NCBI RefSeq assembly: GCF_001050375.1
Contig: NZ_KQ130497.1
Span: forward strand, 1-64,000
Length of the DNA: 64,000 bases
Direction of reading: 5' to 3'
From: Catenovulum maritimum
GTDB lineage: Bacteria > Pseudomonadota > Gammaproteobacteria > Enterobacterales > Alteromonadaceae
A program made the translations under genes and the position numbers. The notes under the pieces are model-generated. The model was not told the DNA's origin. It was given only the letters and a program-made list of their open reading frames with translations, and searched no databases. Below are positions 50,043 through 59,359 of the stretch, piece by piece. Positions within the stretch are counted from its first letter, which is position 1; the number at the start of each line of letters is the position of its first letter.

Positions 50043-51325
50043 TTATAGAACGCAGAAAGTTAGAGTATTATCACAATATTATTGCGCTACTTTTAATTGG
50101 TGGGGGCATTCCTACCTTATTTTCTGTGTCACTTGATTCGCGCTCTGAGTCTAATCCATTTAATCAAATCATTCTGATTTTGTTTACTTTACATGCTGTT
50201 ATTTATTGCTGCCGACGGCCTAAAGCTATTTTTGCTCAAGTGCTTCAACCTAATGCTGTGTTTATTTGTTTTTTTGGTTATTTGTTCGCTTCTGTGCTGT
50301 GGTCCGCAGATAGCATGCTGACGTTTCGTCGACAAATTAGTTTTATGTTGTCATTGCTGTTTGTTTTCTACTTATTGCACAAATACGATTTTGAGCACTT
50401 AATTGAGATTTTTTATCAAAGTTTAAAGTTAATTCTAATTTTTACTTGGATTGCTGTGCTTTTCGGAGTCGGTGTTCATCATGGTGATGGTCACGACGGT
50501 TTGATAAAAGGCTTTAGCGGTAATAAAAATAACCTAGGTTTGTTTATGGCTCTAGGTACAGTCTTGAGTTTGGTTTATCTGAAAATACAACACAAACGGA
50601 TTGATTTAGTTTTTACTTTAGGGTTTTTAGTGACCTTGTTGGCGACAGGTTCTAAAACTTCACTCGCTTGTGTTTTTATTGCGGTGTTTTTTATGACACT
50701 CGTTTATTACATGACTTTTGGCCGTTGGCCTTGGTCATTTTCACAGATAAAGATCACTTCCAAGCTGAGTAAGTTATTTGTCTCGTATTTTAGCTTTATC
50801 ATGATTATTTGTACTTTTGTCTTTGTTTTACCTGTCGTTGTTCAAATGTTGGGACGGGAGTTAACTTTTACCGGTAGAGCGACCATTTGGGAGTATGCAT
50901 TAATTATTTTTCAAGATTTCCAGTTGTTTGGAGCAGGGTATCGCTCATTTTGGATAGATAAACTAACCGCTGACTTTTATTTTTATAATCCCTATTGGGA
51001 AAACGATGATGGCATGTCAGGCATAGTTGGTAACGGCCATTCAGGCTACATGGACGTTATGTTAGAACTCGGGCTTGTCGGTATCGTTTTTTGGTCGGTT
51101 TGTTTATTTGTGGCAATTCATAGTGTGTTTAAGTATGTCGTTAATTACGCTAATGGTGAGCTCTCTGTCGTGAATTATAGTTTAGCGATTGTCTTTATGA
51201 TGTTGGTATATAACTTCTTTGAAACTAATTGGTTACATCAAAGAGGTAATTTAGGTTGGCTACTTTTTTTAGTTATAGTGTTTAAAGTTCGTAAGGCTAA
51301 ATATGACCAAGAAACCTCTATATGA
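50039..51325 (+). CDS. O-antigen ligase/polymerase family membrane protein (Wzy-like)
   Basis: About 10-11 hydrophobic segments in 428 residues, with a periplasmic loop rich in charged and aromatic residues (GAGYRSFWIDKLTADFYFY; GNGHSGYMDVMLELGLVGI) characteristic of the Wzy/ligase family, and GFSGNKNNLGLFMALG as a second conserved segment. As the only such protein here it is the likely polymerase of the repeat unit. It overlaps the gene before by 4 nt and the flippase by 23 nt. Confidence 0.88.
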   Translation: MIIERRKLEYYHNIIALLLIGGGIPTLFSVSLDSRSESNPFNQIILILFTLHAVIYCCRRPKAIFAQVLQPNAVFICFFGYLFASVLWSADSMLTFRRQISFMLSLLFVFYLLHKYDFEHLIEIFYQSLKLILIFTWIAVLFGVGVHHGDGHDGLIKGFSGNKNNLGLFMALGTVLSLVYLKIQHKRIDLVFTLGFLVTLLATGSKTSLACVFIAVFFMTLVYYMTFGRWPWSFSQIKITSKLSKLFVSYFSFIMIICTFVFVLPVVVQMLGRELTFTGRATIWEYALIIFQDFQLFGAGYRSFWIDKLTADFYFYNPYWENDDGMSGIVGNGHSGYMDVMLELGLVGIVFWSVCLFVAIHSVFKYVVNYANGELSVVNYSLAIVFMMLVYNFFETNWLHQRGNLGWLLFLVIVFKVRKAKYDQETSI

Positions 51326-52595
51326 TATAGCTAAAGTTATTTTTGTACGATTTAGCTCATTTTTGTTTATTTACCCTTTGGCTATCTTATTATCGCGTCA
51401 ATTAGGGGCAGAAGGTTATGGCTTGTATGGCACTTTAATGGCATACATCCCTATTATTGCAACGATTTGTATTTGTGGTGTCGATCAGTTCTTAGTAAAA
51501 CAGTTGGCTGAATCTAACCCTGCGACAGGTTTTACTAGCAATTTGACGCGTTACTTTAAGTTGGTTTCAGGTCTGTGTTTTGGTGCCTTATTATGTCTGG
51601 CGTGGATAAACCTTGAATTCAATTTATTCCCTATCGCTGAGTTTATTACGGCATGTTTAATTTTAATATTTTTAGTTATTCGTAGAGTTCAAACTGCTTT
51701 ATTAAGAGGAATTAAACTGCCAGTTCCGACACAAGTGGCTGAAAATATTGTCCAGCCAATAGCGACCCTATTTTTAGTTTTAATCGGTATTTTATGGTTC
51801 GACTTTACTGTGTTAAGTGCACTCATTCTTTATTTAGTCGGTTTGTGTTTATCTGTTTTGTTCTTGTCTTTTAGTGTTAAAAAACGGTTTAGATTAAAGC
51901 CAGCCGATAACGCTTCTGCTTCTCTCGGTTTGAAGGATGTCGCGCTGACATTGCCATTTTTAGGCTTGGCTTTAACTAATGACATAGCGACTTATATCGA
52001 CCGTATTATGCTGGCCAGTATGCAGGGATATAGTCAAGCGGGTGTGTATTTAGTCGTTGCGCGTAATGCGTCTTTAATATTAGTGGCAGTAACGTCTATT
52101 CAGTTAGTGATTAATCCTTATATAGCCGAGTTTAAAGCGAATCACTCTAAACAGAGTTTAGCTAAGTTGGCGAGCTATCAAGTTGTTGGGCAAACCTTAT
52201 TATCAATAACCGCCTTATTACCCATTGCCTTGATAAGCTTATATGTTGGCGATATTTTTGGCAGTGAGTTTAGCTCAGCCGCTGGTCCTTTGATGATTTT
52301 AGCCACGGGTTATGTGGTGACTATGGTGCTGGGCTCAGGGGTGCAGTATTTGTTTATGTCGGGCTACTCTTTATTGGCATTTCAAATAGTGTTCTTTGCG
52401 ACTTTGCTCAATGTGATACTTAATTTTTTACTGATTCCTGAATTTGGAATTTACGGCGCGGTTTATGCAACTATTGCATCTGAAGCTTGTAAAAAGCTAT
52501 TAGCTGCCTTTGTTGTAACGCAGAAACTTCAACTTAGAATTGATTTATATCCAGCTATATTTTATCTGGCTGGTAAGCGAGCTCAATATGGATAA
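51303..52595 (+). CDS. Polysaccharide flippase (Wzx-like)
   Basis: A 430-residue protein with about 12 hydrophobic segments, beginning SFLFIYPLAILLSRQLGAEGYGLYGTLMAYIPI, the usual opening of the Wzx/MOP superfamily. NDIATYIDRIMLASMQGYSQAGVYLVVARN is a second conserved part. It would flip the lipid-linked repeat to the periplasm. Its start lies within the end of the polymerase gene, so the two are coupled. Confidence 0.92.
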   Translation: MTKKPLYDIAKVIFVRFSSFLFIYPLAILLSRQLGAEGYGLYGTLMAYIPIIATICICGVDQFLVKQLAESNPATGFTSNLTRYFKLVSGLCFGALLCLAWINLEFNLFPIAEFITACLILIFLVIRRVQTALLRGIKLPVPTQVAENIVQPIATLFLVLIGILWFDFTVLSALILYLVGLCLSVLFLSFSVKKRFRLKPADNASASLGLKDVALTLPFLGLALTNDIATYIDRIMLASMQGYSQAGVYLVVARNASLILVAVTSIQLVINPYIAEFKANHSKQSLAKLASYQVVGQTLLSITALLPIALISLYVGDIFGSEFSSAAGPLMILATGYVVTMVLGSGVQYLFMSGYSLLAFQIVFFATLLNVILNFLLIPEFGIYGAVYATIASEACKKLLAAFVVTQKLQLRIDLYPAIFYLAGKRAQYG

Positions 52596-53607
52596 TAGGC
52601 TAGGATATTTCGATATAGCTAAAGGTTTAGCCATACTTTTAGTTGTTGTTTACCATAGTTTAGAGGGGATCATATCTGTATTTGATTTGCCTACAGGTCA
52701 CTTTATATATGCATTGGCAGAGTGGTCTAAGGTTTTCTTAATGCCGACTTTTTTCTTTGTCTCTGGGTGCTTAGCACAAAATACCATAGTGCAAGGAAAC
52801 TCAAATAAAATCATTAATAAAATTAAAGATTTACTTTATCTATATATAATTTGGAGCTGTATTATATATATCAGCCGCTTGTCGCTAAACTCGATTACAA
52901 ACACTAATATGGCAGCGGATGAAATTGTAAAAATATTTTGGGATCCATTACCGACAATTTGGTTTGTGTATGCTTTAGTGATTGCCTTCAGTTTTACTTA
53001 TTTAGTTAGAGGAGTAAATCGGCATCTGGTGATCGTGTTTGCGATTGGGATGAATATTTTAAACCAAGTATATCCTAGCTTGTTTGAAGGCTTTATTTTA
53101 GAGCGGGTTTGCTGGCTGTTACTTTATTATCTGATTGGCTTTTACTATTTTCATGAAATAAATACCCTGATCCGAGAAAATTCAAGGACTGCTCTTGGTT
53201 TTGTTGCTATTTTCGTTTTATTAAGTTTGACCTTTATTTTAACCGACAGCCGAATAGATATTCATAACAGTATCTTACTGTCATTATTATTTGGTTTTGG
53301 CTTTTTGTCTTCTTGCCTTGTATTAGAGCTTAACTTACAACCTAAAATAGTGCTTTTTTTGCGCAATCTTGGGGCAGCTTGCTTATTTATTTACTTAACT
53401 CATTTTCCAATACCGGCTGCAACTCGGTTGTTATTGATGAAGTTAGACTTATATAGCCATGCCTTATCTATCTATTTAACACTCATTTTAGCCATAAGTT
53501 TGGGTTTGATTGCTCAGCATTTTGCCAACCGATCTTGGTGTAGTTGGCTATTTTTCCGACCTAGAAACATGATAGGGAAAATTTTAGGGAGAGTGAATGC
53601 TACATAA
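52588..53607 (+). CDS. Acyltransferase family 3 membrane protein
   Basis: ATG 52588 was preferred to an upstream ATG inside the flippase gene because the family start MDNRLGYFDIAKGLAILLVVVYHS follows directly. About ten membrane segments are seen, with the conserved His in VVYHSLEG and WFVYALVIAFSF. It likely acetylates or otherwise acylates a sugar of the polymer. It overlaps the flippase by 8 nt and the barrel gene by 11 nt. Confidence 0.88.
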   Translation: MDNRLGYFDIAKGLAILLVVVYHSLEGIISVFDLPTGHFIYALAEWSKVFLMPTFFFVSGCLAQNTIVQGNSNKIINKIKDLLYLYIIWSCIIYISRLSLNSITNTNMAADEIVKIFWDPLPTIWFVYALVIAFSFTYLVRGVNRHLVIVFAIGMNILNQVYPSLFEGFILERVCWLLLYYLIGFYYFHEINTLIRENSRTALGFVAIFVLLSLTFILTDSRIDIHNSILLSLLFGFGFLSSCLVLELNLQPKIVLFLRNLGAACLFIYLTHFPIPAATRLLLMKLDLYSHALSIYLTLILAISLGLIAQHFANRSWCSWLFFRPRNMIGKILGRVNAT

Positions 53608-54847
53608 AACAATGGATAAGCTGAACTTAAAACTGAGTGGCAAATTAACCAGGCATAAACAAGCTTATCTGCTGGTTGTTTTAGCTCTGGTGACTTGGTC
53701 AAACTTAGCGTCTGAGTTTTATGATCCTGCCTCTTTGTCAGGCACCAGAGGAATACAGCTTATACCTGAAGCGACAGTTAGTTTACAAACAACAGATAAT
53801 TTATATTTCCAAACAGATAATACGACTCGTTCTAATCTTATATGGTTTAAACCTAGCGTGAAAGCTGGATGGGGGGATGGTTTAAATTATGCTTGGTTAG
53901 CTTATCAAGCACAGATTAAGTCAGTCTCTCAGTTTAAGCAGGACGACTATAGCGATCATCAACTCCAAGCCGCCGTTAAATATGATGTGCACAGTAAACA
54001 CAAACTTAAACTGTTAGCTGATCTCTCTAGTTTACACCAAGAGAGGGGAACAGGATTAACTGAACGAAATTATCAACTGATAGATTCACCATTAAATTAC
54101 CTCTTCACCAATTTATCGAGTTCGTATAAATATGGCGCGGAAAGTGCAAAAGCTATGTTAGGCGTTGGCTTAGCATACAGTAAAAAACAGTATCAAAATT
54201 ATCAGACACTGACGACTGGGCGAAATTTCGAAAAACAGAAAATCTGGACAGATTTTGAATATGACCTCGGGCCTGTTACAGCAACAACTTTTGATTTGAC
54301 GACAGAAAAATTGAATTACGATTTAGCAGATGGAACTCAGATTAATCGCAATCACAGAACCGACAAATTCTTAATCGGGATAAAGTGGCAGGGATTAGCA
54401 AAAACGACAGGTCGATTAAAGCTAGGTTGGCAAAGAAAAATATTTGAGACGTCTCAGCAAGCCAACTTTTATGGAACCGCAGTTGATATAGGTTTGACTT
54501 GGCAGCCTAAAACCTATTCAAGTTTTAGTTTTAATTTAGCCAAGTCGGCTAAGGATTCGGAGACCGAAGGTGCTTTTATCAAGCTAATTGAGTGGCGATT
54601 TAAATGGTTGCATGAATGGTCAGAAACAGGCGCGACTCGAATGGAATTGACTCGAAATCATCAAAATTATATAGGTCAATCTGGCCGAAAAGATACGGAT
54701 TTAGCTATTTTAGCTGCTTACGAATTTAAACTGACTCGCTGGTTTAAAGCAGATATTCATTTTAATCGACAAGTGCATAAATCTACTTCGGCGGATCTGA
54801 CTTTCGATAAGAATTTAATTGGTTTTACACTAACAGGAGGTTTGTAA
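53597..54847 (+). CDS. Outer-membrane beta-barrel protein of the exopolysaccharide operon
   Basis: A signal peptide (about residues 20-39, LLVVLALVTWSNLA) is followed by alternating amphipathic strands (NLIWFKPSVKAGWG; GLNYAWLAYQAQIKS; RWFKADIHFNRQVHKS; LIGFTLTGGL). The layout is that of OMBB/EpsL-type barrels. It ends without a C-terminal Phe/Tyr/Trp, which is unusual for barrels. The role is inferred: secretion or anchoring of the polymer. The first residues to the second Met (MLHKTMDKLN) may not be used. Confidence 0.75.
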   Translation: MLHKTMDKLNLKLSGKLTRHKQAYLLVVLALVTWSNLASEFYDPASLSGTRGIQLIPEATVSLQTTDNLYFQTDNTTRSNLIWFKPSVKAGWGDGLNYAWLAYQAQIKSVSQFKQDDYSDHQLQAAVKYDVHSKHKLKLLADLSSLHQERGTGLTERNYQLIDSPLNYLFTNLSSSYKYGAESAKAMLGVGLAYSKKQYQNYQTLTTGRNFEKQKIWTDFEYDLGPVTATTFDLTTEKLNYDLADGTQINRNHRTDKFLIGIKWQGLAKTTGRLKLGWQRKIFETSQQANFYGTAVDIGLTWQPKTYSSFSFNLAKSAKDSETEGAFIKLIEWRFKWLHEWSETGATRMELTRNHQNYIGQSGRKDTDLAILAAYEFKLTRWFKADIHFNRQVHKSTSADLTFDKNLIGFTLTGGL

Positions 54848-55368
54848 TGGTATTAAAGCGTTTGCTTATATTGGTATTTTTATGGTCAGGGACATTAAAC
54901 GCGGCACAAAATGACTATATTTTAGGGACAGGTGATGCGATACAGATACTCGTTTACGATGAGCCTGATTTAACTTTTCAAACACATATAGGTAAAGATG
55001 GAGATATTACTTTTCCATTTTTAGGTGAAATCAAAATATCAGGTAAAACCACTCGGCAAGTACAAAACATAATAACAGAAGGTTTAAGAGGGGATTATTT
55101 AACTCACCCCAGTGTACAAGTATCGGTTGTGGATTATAGGCCTTTTTATATTCATGGAGAGGTTAGAAAACCAGGTGCTTACCCATATAAACCCGGCCTA
55201 ACTATAGACCAAGCGATAGCTTTAGCGGGTGGCATGACAGAGCGGGCTTCTGAACAAAAAATTTTTGTAAAAACAGCGGTAAATCAAGCGGTCACTGCGG
55301 TAAATGTTGATATTGGATTTGTTTTATCGCCCGGGGATACGGTTACGATTCGACAAAGTTTTTTCTAG
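54847..55368 (+). CDS. Polysaccharide export protein (Wza-like, short)
   Basis: The signal peptide is residues 1-20 (LNAAQN). The poly-export domain follows: YILGTGDAIQILVYDEPDLTFQTHIGKDGDITFPFLGEI, then an SLBB domain (FYIHGEVRKPGAYPYKPGLTIDQAIALAGGMTERA). At 173 residues it lacks the lipobox Cys and the C-terminal pore helix of E. coli Wza, so the barrel at 53597 may complete the outer-membrane step. One-base overlap with the preceding gene. Confidence 0.92.
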   Translation: MVLKRLLILVFLWSGTLNAAQNDYILGTGDAIQILVYDEPDLTFQTHIGKDGDITFPFLGEIKISGKTTRQVQNIITEGLRGDYLTHPSVQVSVVDYRPFYIHGEVRKPGAYPYKPGLTIDQAIALAGGMTERASEQKIFVKTAVNQAVTAVNVDIGFVLSPGDTVTIRQSFF

Positions 55369-55389
55369 CCAAAACTAAGGTAGGTCACC

Positions 55390-57579
55390 ATGTCAGTGAA
55401 AGGAAACATGTCAAGTGAAGAGGTGATAGATCTCAGAGCTTACTGGCAGGTTTTGCTTAAATACAAATATCGAATTTTTGGTTTTGTGTTTTTCATTACC
55501 TTATCGGTTGCTGTAGTGGTATCGGGTATGAAGCCTGTTTATCGAGCCACAGCATCAATTATGTTGAAAACAGAGCAAGATAAAGCCGTGTCTATTGATG
55601 ATGTTTATACATTAGACACAAGCCGAAAAGAGTATTTCTTGACTCAACATGAAATTTTACGCTCCAATCGAATTGCGGATGCTGTTATTGAACGAGCTGG
55701 TTTGGCTACTCAGCCCGAATATCAAGCAAATGCAAATGTTAGCCCTATATCTCAAGTTAAATCTTTCATGACGGGGTTGTTATCTCAATCAGCCAATCAA
55801 GTTCCATCTCAGGAAAAAGCTCAGCGGATTGAAAATAACCGTTTACTTAAAGCATTTAAAAAGAACTTAGGTGTGAGCCCTGTACCAAAAACTTTGCTTG
55901 TCAGAATCAGTTACGATTCGTATGACCCAGTTTTAGCGGCCCAAGTTGCCAATACACTCGGTGAAGTTTACATAGAGCAACAATTTGATGCTAAATTATC
56001 AATTACTCGTAAAGCCGTAGGTTGGTTAGGAGACAGACTCGAACAGCTTAGAAATCAGCTTTCTAGTTCGGAAAGAAAACTACAGAGTTTTCGTCAAGAA
56101 CAAGGATTAATCGATATTGAAGGGATTAGCAGTATAGTCGCCAAAGAAATCGAGGATCTGTCCGAAAATTATCGAGATGCAAGACAAAGAAGAGTACAGG
56201 CTGAGAGTATAGATATTTTACTCAATGGCAGTATTAATGCTGACTCGGCCGAGTTGTCTAGTTTAACAGAAGTCAGTAATCACCCAGTTATTCGAGAAAT
56301 AAAACGCGAAGAAATAGACGCAGAGAAAAAAGTATCCGAGTTATCAAAAAGGTACGGACCTAAGCACCCTAAACTCATTTCTGCCAATGCAGAACTCACA
56401 GCAGTACAACGTAACCTAAAAGGCCAAATTAATAAGTTAGTTAAAGGGATAGAAAAAGAATTAGTTGCGGCCAAAGAAAGCGAAACTAAACTGCTTGCTC
56501 AACTGAATCAAGCCAAGCAAGAATATCAGCAAGTCAGTGCAAAAGAAGCTGAGTACTTAGCATTAAAACGTGAAGTGCAAAGCAACCGTAATTTATACAA
56601 TACCTTTTTAGCTCGCTTTAAAGAGACAGACATTACAACTGGGTATGATAGCCAGCAAGCTCGCATTATCGACATGGCTAAAGTGCCAATTATGCCCGTT
56701 AAACCGAATAAGCCATTACTGGTATTGATTACCTTGATTGCTTCAACCCTTTTTGCTGTCATTGTGGTTTTTATCTTTGATGCGTTAAATGATAGTTTTA
56801 GAACCGTCGCTGAAATAGAAGAAAGACTCAAGCTCAAACTCATGGGCTTAGTGCCCTTAATTAAAAAAAACAAACAGGGCAGCATTCCTGTTCGTAGTTT
56901 CTATGCACAGGAAAATCGGAACTTTGCCGAGTCAATCCGCACTATGCGTACAGGCCTGTTACTCTCAAATTCTGATAGAGAATGTAAAGTTTTCACTGTG
57001 ACTTCGTCTATTCCTGAAGAAGGCAAAACCACCACATCAATTAATTTGGCGTTTTCAATGGCACAAATGGAGCGGGTGTTGTTAGTTGAAACAGACTTGC
57101 GTCGGCCAAATGTAGGTAAATTATTCGATTTACCGCCTTACCAGTTAGGCTTATCTAATCTACTCACTGGAGCCGCTTGCTTTGAGGAGTGTGTGGTAAA
57201 AGATAAAGAAAGTGGCGTCGATATTATCTGTGCTGGTGCTGTGCCTTCAAACCCACTTGAGTTGTTAAGTTCAGACAAATTTAAGCAATTCTTAACGGAT
57301 GCAAAGCAAAAATATGATCGAATCGTGTTAGATACAGCACCGGCAAATCCAGTTAGCGATGCCGCTGTGATTGCTACCTTATCTGATAGTGTTATTTATG
57401 TGGTTCGAGCCAATAGCACTCGGCATGCTACAGTCCAACAAGGCTTAGGAAAACTGATTGAAGTTGGGGCTAGACTTGATGGGGTTGTTTTAGCGCAAGT
57501 TGATGTTAATAAAAAAGATGGTTATGGGTATCAGGGGTATTATGATTATTATGGATATGCGGAAAAGTCGGCAATCTAG
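55390..57579 (+). CDS. Wzc-like polysaccharide co-polymerase and tyrosine kinase
   Basis: A 729-residue fused protein. The Wzz part has a membrane segment at about 31-52 (IFGFVFFITLSVAVVVSGMKP), a long coiled-coil GNVR region (about 200-420; LGDRLEQLRNQLSSSERKLQSF; RYGPKHPKLISANAEL) and a second membrane segment (LLVLITLIASTLFAVIVVFIF). The kinase has Walker A SSIPEEGKTTTS, Walker A' LLVETDLRRP and Walker B IVLDTAP. The C-terminus is a tyrosine cluster (YGYQGYYDYYGYAEKS) to be phosphorylated. It controls chain length and export. Confidence 0.95.
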   Translation: MSVKGNMSSEEVIDLRAYWQVLLKYKYRIFGFVFFITLSVAVVVSGMKPVYRATASIMLKTEQDKAVSIDDVYTLDTSRKEYFLTQHEILRSNRIADAVIERAGLATQPEYQANANVSPISQVKSFMTGLLSQSANQVPSQEKAQRIENNRLLKAFKKNLGVSPVPKTLLVRISYDSYDPVLAAQVANTLGEVYIEQQFDAKLSITRKAVGWLGDRLEQLRNQLSSSERKLQSFRQEQGLIDIEGISSIVAKEIEDLSENYRDARQRRVQAESIDILLNGSINADSAELSSLTEVSNHPVIREIKREEIDAEKKVSELSKRYGPKHPKLISANAELTAVQRNLKGQINKLVKGIEKELVAAKESETKLLAQLNQAKQEYQQVSAKEAEYLALKREVQSNRNLYNTFLARFKETDITTGYDSQQARIIDMAKVPIMPVKPNKPLLVLITLIASTLFAVIVVFIFDALNDSFRTVAEIEERLKLKLMGLVPLIKKNKQGSIPVRSFYAQENRNFAESIRTMRTGLLLSNSDRECKVFTVTSSIPEEGKTTTSINLAFSMAQMERVLLVETDLRRPNVGKLFDLPPYQLGLSNLLTGAACFEECVVKDKESGVDIICAGAVPSNPLELLSSDKFKQFLTDAKQKYDRIVLDTAPANPVSDAAVIATLSDSVIYVVRANSTRHATVQQGLGKLIEVGARLDGVVLAQVDVNKKDGYGYQGYYDYYGYAEKSAI

Positions 57580-57597
57580 CACCCGAATGGATTGGGT

Positions 57598-58365
57598 ATG
57601 ATAGATTTACATAGTCATATTTTGGTTGGTTTAGATGATGGTGCTAAAACTTTTGAAGATGCGCTGGCAATGCTACGCTGTGCTGCATCGCAGGGCGTCA
57701 GCCATGTGTTAGCGACACCGCATATCCACCCTGGAATATATGATAACAATATCAATACTATACAGACTGCCTTTGTTGAGCTGTGTAACAAAATAGCAGA
57801 TTCAGATATCAATATTACGCTTGGTTATGCAGCAGAGGTGAGAATTTGTCCTGAAATTCTCTTTTGGGTGAAAACAGGGGCACTACCTTTTATTGGCCGA
57901 GACGGACAATATAACTTACTGCTATTAGAGTTTCCTCACAGCCATATTCCGTCAGGCAGCTTGAAACTCATTGATTACCTGTTAGAACATAAGATTAAGC
58001 CCATTATTGCGCACCCTGAAAGAAATAGAGAGATAAGAAAAACGCCAAGGCTGCTACAGACTTTTGTTGATAAAGGTTGTTATTTTCAAATCACCTCAGC
58101 TTCTTTATTGGGTGATTTTGGGGAATCTTCAAAACAATTAGCTTGGCAATTGCTGCACGACAAATTAACCGTATACGTTGCGTCTGACATGCATAATCTA
58201 ACGGGTAGGAGTTGTAAAATGGCTGAGGCTTATTTTGCGGTATCACAAAAATTAGGTTTAGCCTTTGCTAAAAAAGTGTTTTACACCACGGCTTTAAATT
58301 TAATCACAGAAAACCTAAGTTTTGCTCTGCAACAAAGAAAAACAGAGGTTAGTTGCTTACCTTAG
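57598..58365 (+). CDS. CpsB/CapC-type (PHP) tyrosine-protein phosphatase
   Basis: ATG 57598 is preferred to the TTG two codons earlier. The PHP metal-binding motifs are IDLHSHILVGLDDG, ATPHIHPGIYDN, PIIAHPERNREI and YVASDMHNLTG. Such manganese-dependent phosphatases remove phosphate from the tyrosine cluster of the kinase, here the gene 18 nt upstream. It ends the exopolysaccharide operon, and its last 17 nt overlap the end of the minus-strand gene at 58349. Confidence 0.92.
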   Translation: MIDLHSHILVGLDDGAKTFEDALAMLRCAASQGVSHVLATPHIHPGIYDNNINTIQTAFVELCNKIADSDINITLGYAAEVRICPEILFWVKTGALPFIGRDGQYNLLLLEFPHSHIPSGSLKLIDYLLEHKIKPIIAHPERNREIRKTPRLLQTFVDKGCYFQITSASLLGDFGESSKQLAWQLLHDKLTVYVASDMHNLTGRSCKMAEAYFAVSQKLGLAFAKKVFYTTALNLITENLSFALQQRKTEVSCLP

Positions 58366-58750
58366 AAGCTTTGATTTCAGATATTATTAAACATATGAGT
58401 CTGGTGATAAACCAAGCCAAAAACATACCTGCAGTGCCAGTTAAGAAATCCTCAATCTCGAATGCTCGAGAGGGGATAAAGTAGTGGCTAATTTCTTCAA
58501 TCGCAATCATTAGAGTGAGTACGCTAAATAGGGCCAAACCATAGCCGACTTGTGTTATTTTTCGTGGTAACAGTAGATAAAAGCTGAGGAATAGTAAGGA
58601 GGCTAAGATGAAGTGGACATTTCTATTGTCGCCTAAAATCGATTCCACAAAAGTATACGCAGAGGGAAATATAGAGATGTCTTTAGACAAGGAAAGAAAC
58701 ACCAAAAAAACGATGTAACACGCCGCTAAACATTGACTAAGCCTTTGCAT
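58349..58750 (-). CDS. VanZ-like membrane protein
   Basis: ATG 58750 has GGAG nine bases upstream; a TTG 17 codons earlier is less likely. The product of 133 residues has four hydrophobic segments and VanZ-like features (NVHFILASLLFLSFYLLL; IAIEEISHYFIPSRAFEIEDFLTGTAG, with the E and R/D residues of the family). The function is unknown. It converges on the phosphatase gene with a 17-nt tail-to-tail overlap. Confidence 0.75.
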   Translation of the reverse strand: MQRLSQCLAACYIVFLVFLSLSKDISIFPSAYTFVESILGDNRNVHFILASLLFLSFYLLLPRKITQVGYGLALFSVLTLMIAIEEISHYFIPSRAFEIEDFLTGTAGMFLAWFITRLICLIISEIKASKVSN

Positions 58751-58754
58751 TAAA

Positions 58755-59150
58755 CTAGCTCCAGAGTCCAAGTGAATAGTCTTCAAATATATTAATCCCA
58801 AGCGCGGATTTGATTACGTAAAGGAAACATAATCCGAGCATAAGAGATAAGCTGATAGTTGCTAATAAAATGAGGGCTTTAATTGCGCGAGACATCTGCG
58901 CCTCCGCTCTGCTCAGTTCTCTTATGTTTTTACCACATAGTAGGACATAGTAATAATGAGTCGAGCTAAAAGGTAAGCCAAATGTGCCTCTTAAATCTAA
59001 TTTATGTCGACTCCATTTCCGTGCGCCAAGTGCAATTTTTAGGTGGAGTAGCTGCTCATCGGTAAAAGATTCTGCAACCTCATTTGGCATACGTTGCAAA
59101 ATCTGCTGCATGGCTGCTTCTTGTCTAACCGTGCTGGTTTGTTGTTTCAT
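58755..59150 (-). CDS. Membrane protein beside the exopolysaccharide operon, unknown
   Basis: The 131-residue product has a soluble N-terminal half (QQILQRMPNEVAESFTDEQLLHLKIALGARKW; HKLDLRGTFGLPF; YYYVLLCGKNIRELSR) and two closely spaced hydrophobic stretches (IKALILLATISLSLMLGLCFLYVI). TGGAGG precedes the ATG. I do not recognise the family. It lies 4 nt before the VanZ-like gene on the same strand, so the two form a small operon opposite the polysaccharide genes. Confidence 0.65.
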   Translation of the reverse strand: MKQQTSTVRQEAAMQQILQRMPNEVAESFTDEQLLHLKIALGARKWSRHKLDLRGTFGLPFSSTHYYYVLLCGKNIRELSRAEAQMSRAIKALILLATISLSLMLGLCFLYVIKSALGINIFEDYSLGLWS

Positions 59151-59359
59151 TTTGGCCTCCAGCCTAAATCAATTTCTCAATTGATTTACACACTTTAACT
59201 GCACATAATGAATACAAATATCATGTGTAAGCTTTTTAATCAAGTGTCTGAGCTAACGAGAATTTTTATGTAATTAAAGTGTTTTTTATATGCTTAAATA
59301 GTGTAGAAATTTTAAAGACAATTGGTTGTTTATCAAGCAATAATTCAAAGGGATATCTA

